A stretch of DNA of 64,000 nucleotides, from positions 15,625,230-15,689,229 of the forward strand of contig NC_092803.1 of the NCBI RefSeq assembly GCF_040954645.1, given 5' to 3'. Shown piece by piece: positions 34,816 to 46,512 of the stretch. A model generated the notes under the pieces. That model did no database searches. It was not told where the DNA came from and saw nothing but the letters and a program-made list of their open reading frames with translations. Positions within the stretch are counted from its first letter, which is position 1. The number at the start of each line of letters is the position of its first letter. The translations under genes were made by a program, and so were the position numbers. Source of the stretch: Diabrotica undecimpunctata. Its lineage: Eukaryota > Arthropoda > Insecta > Coleoptera > Chrysomelidae.

Positions 34816-36341
34816 CTCTCTCTCCAATGGCGCTACAGCCCGAATCGGGCATTGGCCTCCTCCAAACTATGCCTCCAACCTTGTCGGTCCCGCGCCGATC
34901 TTCTCCAGGTTCTCACGTCTAGCAAATTTTGCGCGTCCGCTGCCACTTCATCCTCCCATCTTTTCCGTGGCTTTCCTTTTGGTCTTACGCCCTGCATTTT
35001 ACTATCAAGGGCTCTTTTCGGCAATCTTTCTGTCTCCATTTTTACTACATGACCAGCCCAGCGAAGTCTCTGAAGTTTAACGAATTCTGAGATCGGTGTC
35101 TCTTTGAACAGTTGGTAGAGTTCATGGTTATACCTGGATCTCCATATTCCGTTTTCGTTAATAGGTCCAAATAACTTTCTTAGGACTTTTCTTTCGAAGA
35201 CTTCCAGTTTTCTTTTTGTCTCTTCTGTCATCACCCACGTCTCGCATCCATAACATACTATTGGTCTGATAATAGTTTTGTAGATCCTGATTTTCGATCT
35301 CCAGTGTGTGTTTTTGGAGCGAAACACATGATCGAGTGAAAAATAAGCTTTGTTTCCCTTTACTATTCTTCTTTGGATTTCTGGTTCTTCTGTTCCATCC
35401 GTGTTTAATGTAACTCCTAAATATGTGAAACTTTCTACCGTTTCAATATCGTCCTCTAATTCAACTGTGCGTCTGTTTCCCCTAGCTCTTGCCTGTGTTA
35501 ACTTTTTTGTCTTTTGAATATTTATTTCTAGTCCGGTCTGTTTTGCCTTTGATTTTAATTGTGAGTATATTTCTGCCGCCTCTTCTGTTCTGCGAGACAT
35601 GTGCTGATATCATCGGCATAGGCGGCAATCGGTATTGATTTATTTGTTAGGAGATTACCTCTTCCTATATTCAGCTGTCTTATCACATATTCCAAGGTCA
35701 GGTTGAATAGTGTCGGTGCCAGCCCGTCTCCTTGCTTTAATCCTTGGGTTATCGTAAAGTTTTCAGTGAGCTCATTTTGGACTCTGACAGTTGCTATTGA
35801 CGAATCCATTGTTGTTTTTACCAGTCGGATGTATTTTGGGGGATATTAAAGCTCTGCAATATTTGATATAACTTGTTCCTATTAATTGAGTCGTAGGCTT
35901 GTTTGAAATCTATGAATATATTGTGGACGTGAATGTCGTATTCCCACGATTTGTTTAATATTTGTTTCACTGTGAATAGTTGGTCAGTTGTAGATCTTCC
36001 TTCTCGGAAACCGGTCGTTTGTTTAGTATGAAAGTAAAAATTTTGTACGCCGTGCACAAGAGGTTATGCCGCGATAATTTTCGCATTTCAGTTTATCCCC
36101 TTTTTTATAGATTGGGCATATAATCCCGGTTTTCCAATTATTAGGGATCTTTTCATCATTCCAAATCTTGTTCATGAGCACATGCATTTGTCCTACTAGG
36201 TGATCGCCACCTAATTTATATTGCTTAGAAGGGACGTTGTCAATACCTGGAGCCTTATTGTTCTTTTGTGCTCGTATTGCCTGTTTTACCTCTTCCATCG
36301 TTGGGGGTTCTATATTTTCGGTGTCTCCCTCATTGTGATGA
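34816..36341 (-). mobile_element. LINE family E, 13-bp target duplication, several frameshifts
   Basis: TTGTCTTGTAAGT flanks it at 34803-34815 and 36342-36354. The minus-strand protein starts in the linker (EEVKQAIRAQKNNKAPGIDN), goes through IYKKGDKLKCENYRGI, FREGRSTTDQLF, block A (NIFIDFKQAYDSIN), GLKQGDGLAP, the catalytic block IAAYADDIS, YLGVTLNTDG, CYGCETWVM, NGIWRSRYNHELYQLF, LRWAGHVVKME and a GKPRKRWEDEV tail. It ends at 34833. Frame changes occur near 36050, 35815 and 35600. Confidence 0.9.
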
Positions 36342-37338
36342 TTGTCTTGTAAGTAATTATTGATAAAATGGAGAAAAAAAGATGTAACTTCGTTTGATCC
36401 TTTTTTGGCCATTCCTTCATGATAGGTATAAAAAATGGACTGACCAGAAGAGAGGACATGTACATTAAATTTTTGGAATTAAAACATTTTTTAAAAAATT
36501 AATTCAGATGGCTTCCGTTTTGTTGCTTTTTTTGCAGATTTTTTAGCTTGCCTTTTCCTTGAATAGAACGCTTCAGCCTCTCTTTTATGCGAATCGTGCA
36601 TAACAGTTTATTGTCTAAGTTCATCAGTATCAATCAAATTTTAACCTTAATTTGAAATTTATCACACGTTGCGCATGTGTCACTTCAGGAGTATCCAAAA
36701 GCAATGTTAAATTCCTTATTAAAAATTGTTCTGTATGTTTCATACGAGACTTTAGCATTTAGATGCTTTTCCTTAAAGAGGTTAAACATTTTTTTTATTG
36801 TGAGCTCTTTTGGTAAATAAGTATTTTTTGTATTTTTCAGACTATAGTGGCTCTGACGACCCTAAGGCCGTTCCTCACGATTCTGGGCATAGCTAAATTC
36901 CAATGTAAAAGTTTATATCAAATAACGCAAAAACTATGGCAGATATTGAGATGATTCTTTTTTCATATGAAAGGTCTTAAAAAGTTCTAGTGCACCATTT
37001 GGTTGTAAATTAATAAATTGTTGAAACAATATATTTTTTTCAAATATTGTTGGTTAAAATAGACGTAAATTTTTTTTTTTAAATAGGTCACTACAGAATT
37101 TGGCCCACTTTCCGAATCTGTTTTTATTTTTAACATAAAGTGTAACACAAAGCAGCTATTTAGTATAAACTTTTTAAAAAATCTCAAAGTTCTGCTAAAT
37201 GTAACTTTTTCGGTCAGCACAGGCTGTCCTTGTCGATAGCTTCTGGATTTTCGCCGATAGGTAGGTAAGTAAACCTTTTGTTAAGTCATAAGCTTCAAAT
37301 ATATTGCACTATACTTTCTACGACTGTCCTTAGGAGCT

Positions 37339-37953
37339 CTCCGTTCGGCTCGCGGAGATAAGAATACGGCCGAGGTCAGAAGGACCTGCCTGTCGTAAGA
37401 GGCGACTAATGGGTAGGAATTGAGAGGTGGAGAGCCGTCGCTTGAGGTGTCGGGTTTGTAGAAACGCACACGAATGCTTAGGCGTCACGGTCACCGGTCT
37501 ACACCTAGTATCCGAGACGAGACTCTCGTGGGACCACTCTACTCTCATTCCAAGAGAACCAGGCGAGGTTGAACGAGCTGGGCCCGTACACACCTCTCTT
37601 GGCCTTGTGTCAAGCGTGGTGTTGATGTCCTGGCACGTACCCGCCAGGAGATTTAAAAGTGGTAGAGGAGAGATCCTCGGCGGCGACCTGTCTACGTGCG
37701 AGGTGGAAATTCCTCTGCCTGCGTCACCTATCTGCCTGTGGGAGGGGATAACGGGTAGGTGAAGTAATCGTAACACAGGTACTACGGGGAAGGTGGAGCC
37801 CTACGAAACGTGCCAGGCGTACGTGGCGTGGCGCCTTCATTTTGGTGTCGGACTCGTAGGGGCAGTGGATTCGTTAACGGTCGTATAGCCGAAAGGCCGG
37901 GTAGACCAGGGTCCTGCCAGTTTTTCAAAATTGGAGGGCACAAAGCTTTGCAA
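37339..37953. mobile_element. GC-rich non-autonomous retroelement, 14-bp target duplication
   Basis: TGTCCTTAGGAGCT flanks at 37325-37338 and 37954-37967. The 615-bp body is much more GC-rich than its surroundings. It contains CCTGTCGTAAGAGGCGACTA near 37390, a word I know from the 5' leaders of insect LINEs. No RT or endonuclease is encoded. It may be a leader-derived, SINE-like element mobilised by a LINE. The strand is uncertain. Confidence 0.7.
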
Positions 37954-38939
37954 TGTCCTTAGGAGCTGCACCACTTCGTTTGAGGCTTTCCTTCATATAA
38001 TTTATTTTATTTTTTGTAATCCCATGAATGGAACAAAAAGCTTAGGCACACACCGGAATATCACAATCGCGAACTCGAACTCGATACGCATAAATTGCAT
38101 CATGGAAACTGGCAGTATTCTTGTTTTGACGAGGCCTTCTATGCTGGACAGGTAAGACCATAATTAAATCAGCCAAATAATAATTTTGCTCATAATGAGA
38201 GCGAAGAGTATTAAAATTTCTCAATATTTCTTTTCTTTGCACCTCATTAATTACCTCAAAGCACTTCAACCTTAGTCTTGTAACTGACTAGCTTGTGGCT
38301 GTCCAGCTTCATGAGTCGATAACTTCAACATTTTAGAGACCTCTGACATCCGACCGGTAGTTTTTTTTTGAAGACATAATTTTGTTCTCAACGGACCCCT
38401 CCGAATCACTATTAGCCATAATCGTTTATTAATAATCACACAAACAACGAAGAACTTACACTTTTTAGATTACAGTAATATTGGCACGTTTCTTAAAAAT
38501 GAATATTGCATCAGCCGATTGGTTTACATGACATCCCTGGTTTTTTTCCCTTGGACGTTTGGACTAAGCTGGTTGTTATTTGGTACGCTATATTTTAGAC
38601 ATTGTTTTACGCTATACTAAGGCAGTTTTTTCCCAGTTTTAGTACTCTAAAATATAGGTCGTCATTCGAAGAATTTAATGGCGCCTCTAACGAGATTTTC
38701 AATAAAAAGTGACATATCTTGTTTTCCCTGTACCCTTTAATTATATATGTACGAAATTATACTACAAATATGTGTTTGTCAAGTCAAATAAGTTGAATCG
38801 ATGTCTTACATGTTCTTACATCAAAATTTTTTAGAAATTGAAAGCTTTCCAAATATTTGTAAATGGTCTTTTCCCGCATAGCGCACATTTTAGTTAATTT
38901 CTACATTCACTTCCGTTGTTTTTAGCATACACTAGTGGT

Positions 38940-39230
38940 GACAATAAGAACCTTTCTCTTTTCCTCCTAATTGCTTGATAGATTACGCGTGTTCCATCTT
39001 CGTATGCCTTTTTATTGGATGTTCAGCTTATCACTTCATCTTTTTCTAGGCCTTCCTGTATTTCTTCGGCCATTTGATGATTTATTTCTTTCTATTTTTA
39101 AAAGTCTATGTTATCCCTTCCTTTTTCTGTCTAGTATCCAGTCATTTATGTCACACGTTTGTCTGAAATCTCTATTAAGTTGTTTGTTCCATGATGTTTT
39201 TCCGGATATATATACCTGACAAACTTTATT
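38940..39230 (-). pseudogene. LINE family A-like C-terminal relic
   Basis: Minus strand reads NINDWILDRKRK-like sequence, then SSNGRRNTGRPRKR near 39050, matching the RDKSPNGRRSxGRPRKR block of LINE-A, with several stops. Confidence 0.65.
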
Positions 39231-39724
39231 TCACAGGTTTCCATTAATATTGTTGTTTCTTTAGTTTTGCCTCTGCCTCAGTTTAGGGATTTGCCTCTGT
39301 CTTATAAATCGTGGACCTTGTATGTGTTTAAAGATGTTTATTGAGCTGATTGAATACAATAACGATATTTTGTTGTTGACCATAGGAATTAAGATTTATT
39401 GTAATCCCATCTCTAGAGTATATTTATTATAACGCTCTAAAACTAATTTTTTGGTTATTTTTTAGCCTTAATAGGAATACAAATAAATAAATTAGTAAAT
39501 AAGTAATATGTTTTATTGTCACTGAAAATTGTACAAATTTTATGGACAAAGCTTATAACAATAAGACAAGAAAGAAAAAAAAATCAGAATAAGATTCGTT
39601 TGTACTTTTAAATAAAAACAAACAATAAAATTCTTCCAAACTTAAACATAAAAAATACTACCTAATTAAGAACCTTCCTAAAATGTATCTAACAAAAAAT
39701 AAAAATTAGGAAAGAAGATTAATG

Positions 39725-40195
39725 AATTAAGTGCTCAAATATTCCACCTCCTTGTGCTAAACAGTAACCAAATCTGTCATACAGATTTCTTCTCATATTT
39801 TGGAGTAGGGCTGGTGTAACGCTTGCAGAAAAATGAAGTATTTTGCCGTTAATTCGACTAGGTTTGTAAACACAACAAGCCGTATAGTAGAAGACCCGTT
39901 AGAAGGCCGCCAAAAAGGTGGAAAGATAATTTACAGTCAACAACGACTGAAACAGAATAAGAGGCAGACAAACAGGAGTAATCCTAGTCGCACGACGAAG
40001 AAGAAGAAGACCAATATGTCGCGAAGCTCTCTTGAATTTCTGGGGGCCGGAAACGTCTCTTCATCTCATCGCAAACATGTTCTATCGGATTGATATTTGG
40101 ACTACAAGCAGGCCAAACAAATAATGTGATTGGAACCTCGTCAAAATACGCAATAAATATCCCAGAAGTGTAGGGCCTTGCATTACAGGGCCCTA
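39725..40195 (-). pseudogene. Tc1/mariner-type transposase C-terminal relic, split by a LINE tail
   Basis: Minus strand from 40195: NARPYTSGIFIAYF, then WPACSPNINPIEHVCDEMKR (third catalytic block with NPIEH), then a break at 40015-39838, then LLQNMRRNLYDRFGYC and GGGIFEHLIH with a stop near 39725. The N-terminus is absent. The first catalytic Asp of NARP relatives (DNARP) is not readable because the copy starts there. Confidence 0.75.
39838..40015 (+). mobile_element. LINE 3' fragment inside the transposase relic
   Basis: The plus strand reads RRPPKRWKDNLQST, a LINE C-terminal block, then a stop and a (GAA)n tail at about 39998-40012. It separates the two parts of the minus-strand transposase. 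Confidence 0.65.
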
Positions 40196-40744
40196 AGTTG
40201 TATATTACATCATTTAAAATCTTATCTTATTATGACAGACGCTGTCATAATTCAATGTAAATTTCGTAATAAAGATGGCAAAATATTTTTTCGAAAAATT
40301 GATTAATTTGGTGAATACCACCACTATTTCATTATAATCCAGAATTCTAATAAAATATCACTAATATGATATAAATAAAAGGTTACTAGAAATATATAGT
40401 TTTGTGTTTAAAAAATATGTCTCAAATTAGCGTGGCTAATAACCCAACCAGCACAGTATACATGTTGTATAACGGACTCTCCTCGTACCGTAAATGGACT
40501 CTTCCAACTATTGGCAATTCGTGTCGCTAATTTCGTGACGTTCGCCTCAGCATTTTACTATAAAAAAAAAGTAATACAACGCCCGTATAGAAGCTTCATT
40601 TCAATAATTTACTAATCGCACTAATTATAGTCATATGACATGTATGCTTTAAATTACTTTGATAACTATGATAAGGGGTCTTCCAATTTTGACAGTTTGT
40701 AGACGGCATATTATTGAAACTACATCTGTCAAATTTTCTGTAAT

Positions 40745-40930
40745 TTATTCAGTTTGTTTTCCGAAATAGCGTACAACACATGCAAATGATACAATTGTTT
40801 TATCAAAATGGGAATTATGTTTGGGCAACTTTCCGAGCACTTCGTTCATTTTACGGTCATCATAATCGTCTTACCAATAGAACTATTTATAGGGTGGTGA
40901 ATAAATTTGAGTTAACAATCAACCAACACT
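40745..40930 (+). pseudogene. Mariner-type transposase N-terminal helix-turn-helix relic
   Basis: Reads MIQLFYQNGNYVWATFRALR, then FYGHHNRLTNRTIYRVVNKF, the DNA-binding start of a DUF4817-type mariner transposase (the xxALRxFYGxHNRP pattern). No DDE domain follows; LINE sequence begins within 40 bp. Confidence 0.7.
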
Positions 40931-40964
40931 CACACGTCGACAAAATGCAAGATATGCCGATTAA

Positions 40965-41170
40965 TTTTTGGTTAACGTTATTTGTATCGTTAATTTGTTG
41001 CTGCACTGAACGGAGGTTTTCATTTATTTCTTCTCCTGTTTCTTGTCGTATATTTTTGTTTCTAAGTTTATTTAAATCTAGTGCCTTTCTGTGTGGTCTT
41101 CTAATCTTTTTTGGTCTCGCCTCTATCGCAGTAACTACCGGATTATGATCTGAGCCTATCTCTTTCTAGG
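40965..41170 (-). pseudogene. LINE endonuclease C-terminal fragment
   Basis: The minus strand reads EIGSDHNPVVTAIEARPKKI, with the final catalytic SDH motif of an APE-type endonuclease, followed by the helical linker. The rest of the LINE is absent. Confidence 0.75.
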
Positions 41171-42796
41171 CTTGCTCAATTGTACCAAACGAATAAACTG
41201 AAACATAAAGCTACGAAATGTAAGTAAGGTAAATTAATCGAGAAGAAAGAAACGTAGATCATAATGGAAGGAAAACAAAGAAAAAAAAAGACTATGGAGG
41301 ACAAAGTATTCTTAGTCAAAGAACACAAGAGAATGAAGATAAGAGATATATTTACTAATAAAAAAGCAAGGAGTAGAACAATTATAGTCAATAATAAACA
41401 AGGCACTTTCATAAGGCAATTTTTTTTTAATAAATGAGCTAGAAACAGTGTATGATAATGAGCAAAACGACCATTGCAGAGAAAATTAAACCCCTTAAAA
41501 TAATGTGATGTTGGAACTCCCTTGCTATTTAAAATTGTTAGGATAACAATAATTACCCTTGCTAGAGAGTTTAACCTTGAGAGTTAAAAATATTCACTCC
41601 CATTTTAAAATAAAAGTTACCTGTTTTCCCTGTACCCTGTACAAAAACAGTTTAAAATACATTTATATTAAAAAGGGATACCGGTCTGAAAGACCAATTT
41701 TTCATTAAAATAAAAGATGTAATCGCTAAAATTATTTTTGAAATTGAACTCGGAAAATTTTAAAAACGCTAATGTTCAATGTTTTATTTCTTAAATAAAA
41801 ATGTCTGCTACGTTGCAGAAATAGCCAATTTCCTCTTGTAGAAAAACAAACACATTCCTTCCATAATATTCTTGTGTATTAGGGTGGGAAAGGTTAACGG
41901 CGTTTCCATGGTAATGACCCTGAAATGTGTGGGTTAAGGCCAACCCCGCCACCCACGTGGTTTTCACCCGGCGAATAGCCCAAAGCGGAGTTTTCACAAA
42001 GGAGGGAAAGCCTGTGACCTATGGGAATATTTTAGGGGTGGAGCGTTTTCTTTTGTCTTTCCGAAAGATGTTTTTGGATTTTTCGAAAACATCGAGATAT
42101 GTTTTTCTATTTTGTACAATTAGTATTAAGCTTTTAATGAGTTATATAAAACTATTATTCCTAATAAATAACAGTGTAACTCAATCTAAAATAAACAAAG
42201 AATATAATAAAAATAATCTTGTTTTTAGAAGAATTTTTGATCCCATTAATAGTTAAAAAAACTATTATAGAACCAAAATCGACTTCTGAAGTCTATTGAA
42301 TGCCATATGTTTGAAATCCATTCTGCAACGGTAGTCATTTTACCTCTGACTGTGCAATTAAATTTTCCGTGGGCAAAGATGACCCATTCATAACCAGATT
42401 CTACAAGAGAGAAGATAAAACTACCAGGGGGAGGAGATAAGAATCTGCGGATAAGAAGCATCTGGCTGCCTGTGCTGACACTTTATCCTCAAACACGTTG
42501 TGGATACCAAGAGACGAAACAGTTTTCTATAGAAAATCCACCATCTTTTATGTACCTATCTCATCAGATGGAGAAAATACGCTAGGCAGATTCACGCTGA
42601 TGCTATTAATGAGGATGAAACCAAACTACTTAAAATTGTAAATTCATACTTCCCAAACGTTCTATATTAAATATGGTGTGTGTGGTTGTGATATTGGCTG
42701 AGAAACCTATGGTTTCGTTCGCCTAATCATATTTGACTTTGATTCTTAAGGCAAAAATTAGAATAAAGTCTATTAATATTTGAAATTTATATTATT
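41171..42796. other. No gene recognised
   Basis: Contains a GC-richer patch at about 41880-42030 with GTTTCCATGGTAAT (41902-41915), close to an X-box. The frames are short and resemble no family I know. Confidence 0.35.
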
Positions 42797-42807
42797 AATA
42801 TTTTAAA

Positions 42808-43620
42808 TCATTAACAATATAAGATATGCCGATGACACCGTAGTATTATAAGAAACAGAAGACCAACTAAATATATTGATGAACATATTATCAGAAGAAA
42901 GTCACAGGCTGGGTTTGGCCATTAACTTTTCCAAAACCAAAATTCTGGTATTCCAGAAAAACCCCCATGAACAAGTTACACCTAACATACAAATAAATGG
43001 TATCACCCTTCTGAGATCCCAAAGCTTCATATACCTGGGCAGAGAACTAAATAGTCAACTAGACCGCTCAAACACAAATTAGAAGAGGCATTGAAATAGC
43101 AAGATCTGGTTTCATGAATATGCGTAAACGTAAAATGCTCTGTAACTCCAAGCTATCAGTCTCAATAAGATTGAGAACACTAAAGTGTTATGTGTGGTCT
43201 CTATTACTATATGGCAGTGAGACCTGGACATTAAAACAGTATGACGTCAACAAATTAAATTCATTTGAAATGTGGATGTACCGCCGAATGCTAAGAATAA
43301 GCTGGACCAGCAGAACTACGAATGAAGAAGTACTGAGAGCAATGAACACACGCCCTCATCTGATCAATACTATCAAAATTAGAAAGACGTCATATCTAGG
43401 ACACATAATACGCCATAGGGAATTTGAGCAGCTCTAAGTAATACTAGAAGGCAAGATTGAAGGTAAAAGGGCATAGGACGAAAGAAAAAATCTTGGCTAC
43501 GAAACATCAGAGACTGGACCCACACAAAAGGAAATGAATTAATTCATCAAGCCCAGAATAGAGAGAAATTTGCCATATTGATCGCCAACCTCAACAGAGA
43601 AGGCACTTAGGAGGAGGAGG
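42808..43620 (+). mobile_element. LINE family B-like copy, 11-bp target duplication
   Basis: AATATTTTAAA flanks at 42797-42807 and 43621-43631. The copy starts at the catalytic block (NNIRYADDTVVL), then LAINFSKTKILVFQ, YLGRELNSQLD, LLLYGSETWTLK, RRMLRISWTSRTTNEEV and YLGHIIRHREFE. A TAA after VVL, a frameshift near 43085 and a stop at 43437 break it. The tail is a short GAG run. Confidence 0.88.
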
Positions 43621-43766
43621 AATATTTTAAAAACAATATTACTACCTTAAAAAATTCTACATTATACAATTGATGAACTTACAAATCATATATACCTTTT
43701 CGTATACAATTCTCTAATAGTATCCAGTTATTTTGCGCTATTAAGCCATCATCTGTGTGCTTTATA

Positions 43767-46512
43767 TGTCGACTGGTCCAACGAAGACTGTAGTAACTCA
43801 TTTTTTATGTAATTAAGATAATTATAACAATGTATTTACACTGTTACCAAAATTCATTAATCTATTAAATGGATGTTTTTATACCATTAAGTGATACTTT
43901 TAATAATGATCTTACAAGGGTAAAACAGATGTAAGACAGAAATGGTCATAAGTGACTTTTGAATGAGTTACTATAGTTTTCGATGGAGATATTTTTAAAG
44001 TAATAAATACCAGAATTATTTGTTTCTTAACTTTATTTATATAAAATGCTACATTTTGAAGAAGCTACTGATATAATTTGCAGTTTTATATTTTAATTCA
44101 ATTTTCCTCATCCGACTCTTCTTCGCTCTCAACTGAATCAACTTCGAGCTCGACTTTAGGAGGTACATAACTATTTGAATTAAGATTTTTATAAAATCCA
44201 TGGTACATTGTGGGTATTTTGCCGGTATTACACAGCCACAGTAATCCTTTTAGCTTTTTTTCTTCAATTGGTAATGGTGCATCATACAGTTTCGGTGGAA
44301 ATTTGATAGTAGTGGAAGGCCGTCCTCTGCATTTTCGATTTGATTTTATGTCACAACCTCTAAAACCATCATCGAATTCGTATTTAAACATTATAGAATT
44401 TTGGTGTTTATGCGAAAATTTTATTTCTCGTATTTTGCTAACTTTTATTGATTTCTTTTCGTTGTCAAGTTTCCAATTCTCGGTATCAGTCAGTTTTTTA
44501 AAATTAAAAAAATTATCTTGGGACATTTCCGTAACATCATAAACTCTTTCTGTAGTTTTAGCCATTCTAATTAATGTAATCCACTGTTCTGGCACATATA
44601 CAACCGATTGCCTTTTCTTTGCATTTTCGATAACAGCATGCATACTGTCACCCTCGTTCTGAGTGTGGCCTTTTTCCAGAAATCTGTGAACAATACCAAT
44701 ATGAAAATGAGCAGCAGCAAAAGCAAACATCGAAAACACAAAACGATTCCTATTTTGTCCCCCACAGTTGTCTGAGTAGAATATTATCGTTTTAACACTT
44801 TGTTGTGCCTTGAGATCTAAAAATTTCCAGAGGCAACTGGTAATTTCATTAGGACCTCTTTTAGCCACCTGCTCGTGCCATATATAGCAGTAACCCTGAT
44901 TATTTCCAACATAATAAACTGTAAAGTTATATGTAGAGTATTTGCTTTTGTAGTAAAAATCACTTACGTTAGACAAAGGGGTAGCTTAAACCTTTTGAAG
45001 GTCAAAGCAAGCCACACACAAGCTCTTATCATCTAGTGCAAGCTGTTTGTCTATGTCTTTTAAGTTTCTGATAACTTCTTTGTTTTTCATATGGGACTCA
45101 TATTGTTCGAGCAATTTTGCTTTTTCAGCATCACTAGCCATATTAAAAACAGAACAAACAGTACACTGGTCCTTTTTTGGTTTAAAGAACCCAATATTGA
45201 ACTGTTCATTGAAAATATCACTATACTGGCGTGACGTGGCAGCTGTAGTGATGTTATTTTTTTCGCAATGCTCGTTGTACAATCGGTACATTTTCTGGAT
45301 AGTTAGCCCTTCTTCAAGGTACATCTTCATCGTATTCTTACGGGTATAATGGGAAGGTACTACAGGAAACTGATTTATGTGATTTTTTACGTTGTCTATA
45401 AGTTCTGGTGATAGTTTATGTGGTCTGTTAGTGTGCTGTCCACGTTAATCTTCCTCTAATGATCCACCATCTTTCAGGTTCCTTAATGCTGTAGTGATCC
45501 AAGTTTCTGAAACGTTAAGGGTTTCCAAAAACATAGTTTTGCAAACACGTTGTTTTTTATTGCGAATGTAGAAGTAATATTCTCGAGAGTAATTTCTTCG
45601 AGACCGTTGTTCTGCAGTAATAGTTACTTGTTTTTTGGCAACCTGTCTCACATGACGAGCAATAAAATCTCACTTTCTCGTATGATCTTTTAACTTCCAA
45701 AATTCATTGAAAAAAGGTCTCTATCTTCTTTAGCTATTTTGGTAGCAGATTTTAGTCTACATGTGTTTGCGCATGGTGCACCCATCTGTCTTCCTTTAAT
45801 TTGAATACCTTTTCGATTTTCATGTTCAAGTCCCAGGTTTAGACTTGTTTTAGATTTTTCATCTGCCCACTTACTAACGTCTCTAATTCTTTTCCTACTT
45901 ACTCTCTCTATATTGCCTCTGCTTCTTCTCTTTCTATTTGTGGTTGCTTCAGTTATATTCTTATTAGGTTCAATTATTACTTCAGGGATGTTTTTGTCTT
46001 CTGTCGGAATGTAATCTGGTTCAGTATCAGAGTCTGCATGAAATGGTTCCTCATCGCTTTCCTTCTCAATTATTTCATTTTCATTCCTATTGGCTTCATT
46101 CTCTTCTAAGCTTACTAAAATTAAACAAAAATGAGGTAAATGCCTACGTAATATTTTTTCATGCGGAATTTAAACCAACCTGTAGAACATTCAGGATTAA
46201 TATCAGTCTCGTGGTCACCAGGATCCTCATTCGCCTTTTTGTATTTGCTTTCTTCTACAATACTTTCAGCAATATGTTTACCTTAAAAAATAAGTAGGTT
46301 TTTTACTTTGCTGTTATTATTTTAAATAAAGTTTATTATAAATTTACCTTCAAAAGAACGATAAGAAATATCCGTTTCAGTGTTTTTATACGCTTTCTCA
46401 GCTAATTCCAATATTAACTCACTTCTGGAACACATTATGGCAATTATAACAAAACTAAACTTTTGAACATAACCTTAAACGTTGGTTGGACTCTTCGTTG
46501 GACCAGTCGATG
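43767..46512 (-). mobile_element. Copy 1 of the SDNC/GGQN transposon family, complete with TIRs
   Basis: The left end reads TCGACTGGTCCAACGAAGA at 43769-43787; the right end holds the same word in reverse complement at 46492-46510. The flanks are TATA (43763-43766) and TATC (46513-46516), a possible 4-bp target duplication with one change. The 2.75-kb body is almost filled by one minus-strand gene. The family name is descriptive; I cannot assign it to a superfamily. Confidence 0.78.
44098..46435 (-). pseudogene. Putative DDD/E transposase, three exons, copy 1
   Basis: Exon 1 is 46435-46348 (MCSRSELILELAEKAYK), intron 46347-46282 (66 bp), exon 2 46281-46180, intron 46179-46115 (65 bp), exon 3 46114-44098. 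Both introns are GT-AG and phase 1. Exon 3 has an acidic stretch, a basic stretch, GRQMGAPCANTCRLKSATK, a Cys pair region (CTVCSVFNMASD), CFDLQK, HEQVAKRGPNEI, YSDNCGGQNRNRF, GHTQNEGDSMHAVIE, a basic CRGRPST block, PLPIEEKKLKGLLWLC and an acidic C-terminus. Lesions: a TGA and frameshift near 45664-45715, TAA at 45445-45447 and TAA at 44986-44988. The three acidic blocks suggest an RNase-H-like catalytic core; this is inference. Confidence 0.78.

Larger units (their letters stand above)
31178..38419 (-). mobile_element. Copy 2 of the SDNC/GGQN transposon family, broken by four insertions
   Basis: Coding pieces of one protein lie in order on the minus strand at 38419-37954, about 36875-36342, about 34760-34690, 34630-side DNA joined to 31727-31380, and 31275-31178. 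Between them sit a GC-rich retroelement (37339-37953), a LINE-E (34816-36341), a 40-bp insert at about 34758-34797 and a hAT element (31728-34630). Each has a target duplication, so removing them restores a continuous host element. Terminal repeats were not found, so the limits given are those of the coding region. Confidence 0.75.
31178..38419 (-). pseudogene. Putative DDD/E transposase, copy 2, fragmented
   Basis: ATG at 38419-38417 (MANSDSEGSVENKIM). The N-terminal part (CFEVINEVQRKEILRNFNTL, then VRVRDCDIPVCA, then SIHGITKNKI) lies at 38280-37968. GRQSHYSLKNTKNTYLPKEL and SDTCATCDKF follow at 36870-36700. HEGMAKKGSNEVTSFFLHFI, the LINE-E junction, and DLQIFCDSAGGQNKN at about 34755-34700 come next. 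The part after the hAT reads ITFPIRGHSYLECNKNVGL, then a C-terminal region with SRFKPSLFV and LTYNGPV. A last exon-like piece at 31275-31178 (GPLPIPEAKVNDL) sits behind a splice-acceptor-like TTTTTGCTACAG. Stops and frameshifts are scattered. Confidence 0.72.

Noticed and set aside
37330..37776. 148- and 111-codon frames on opposite strands
   Set aside because: GC-rich DNA lowers the stop-codon rate; neither has known motifs and both lie inside a non-coding retroelement with its own target duplication.
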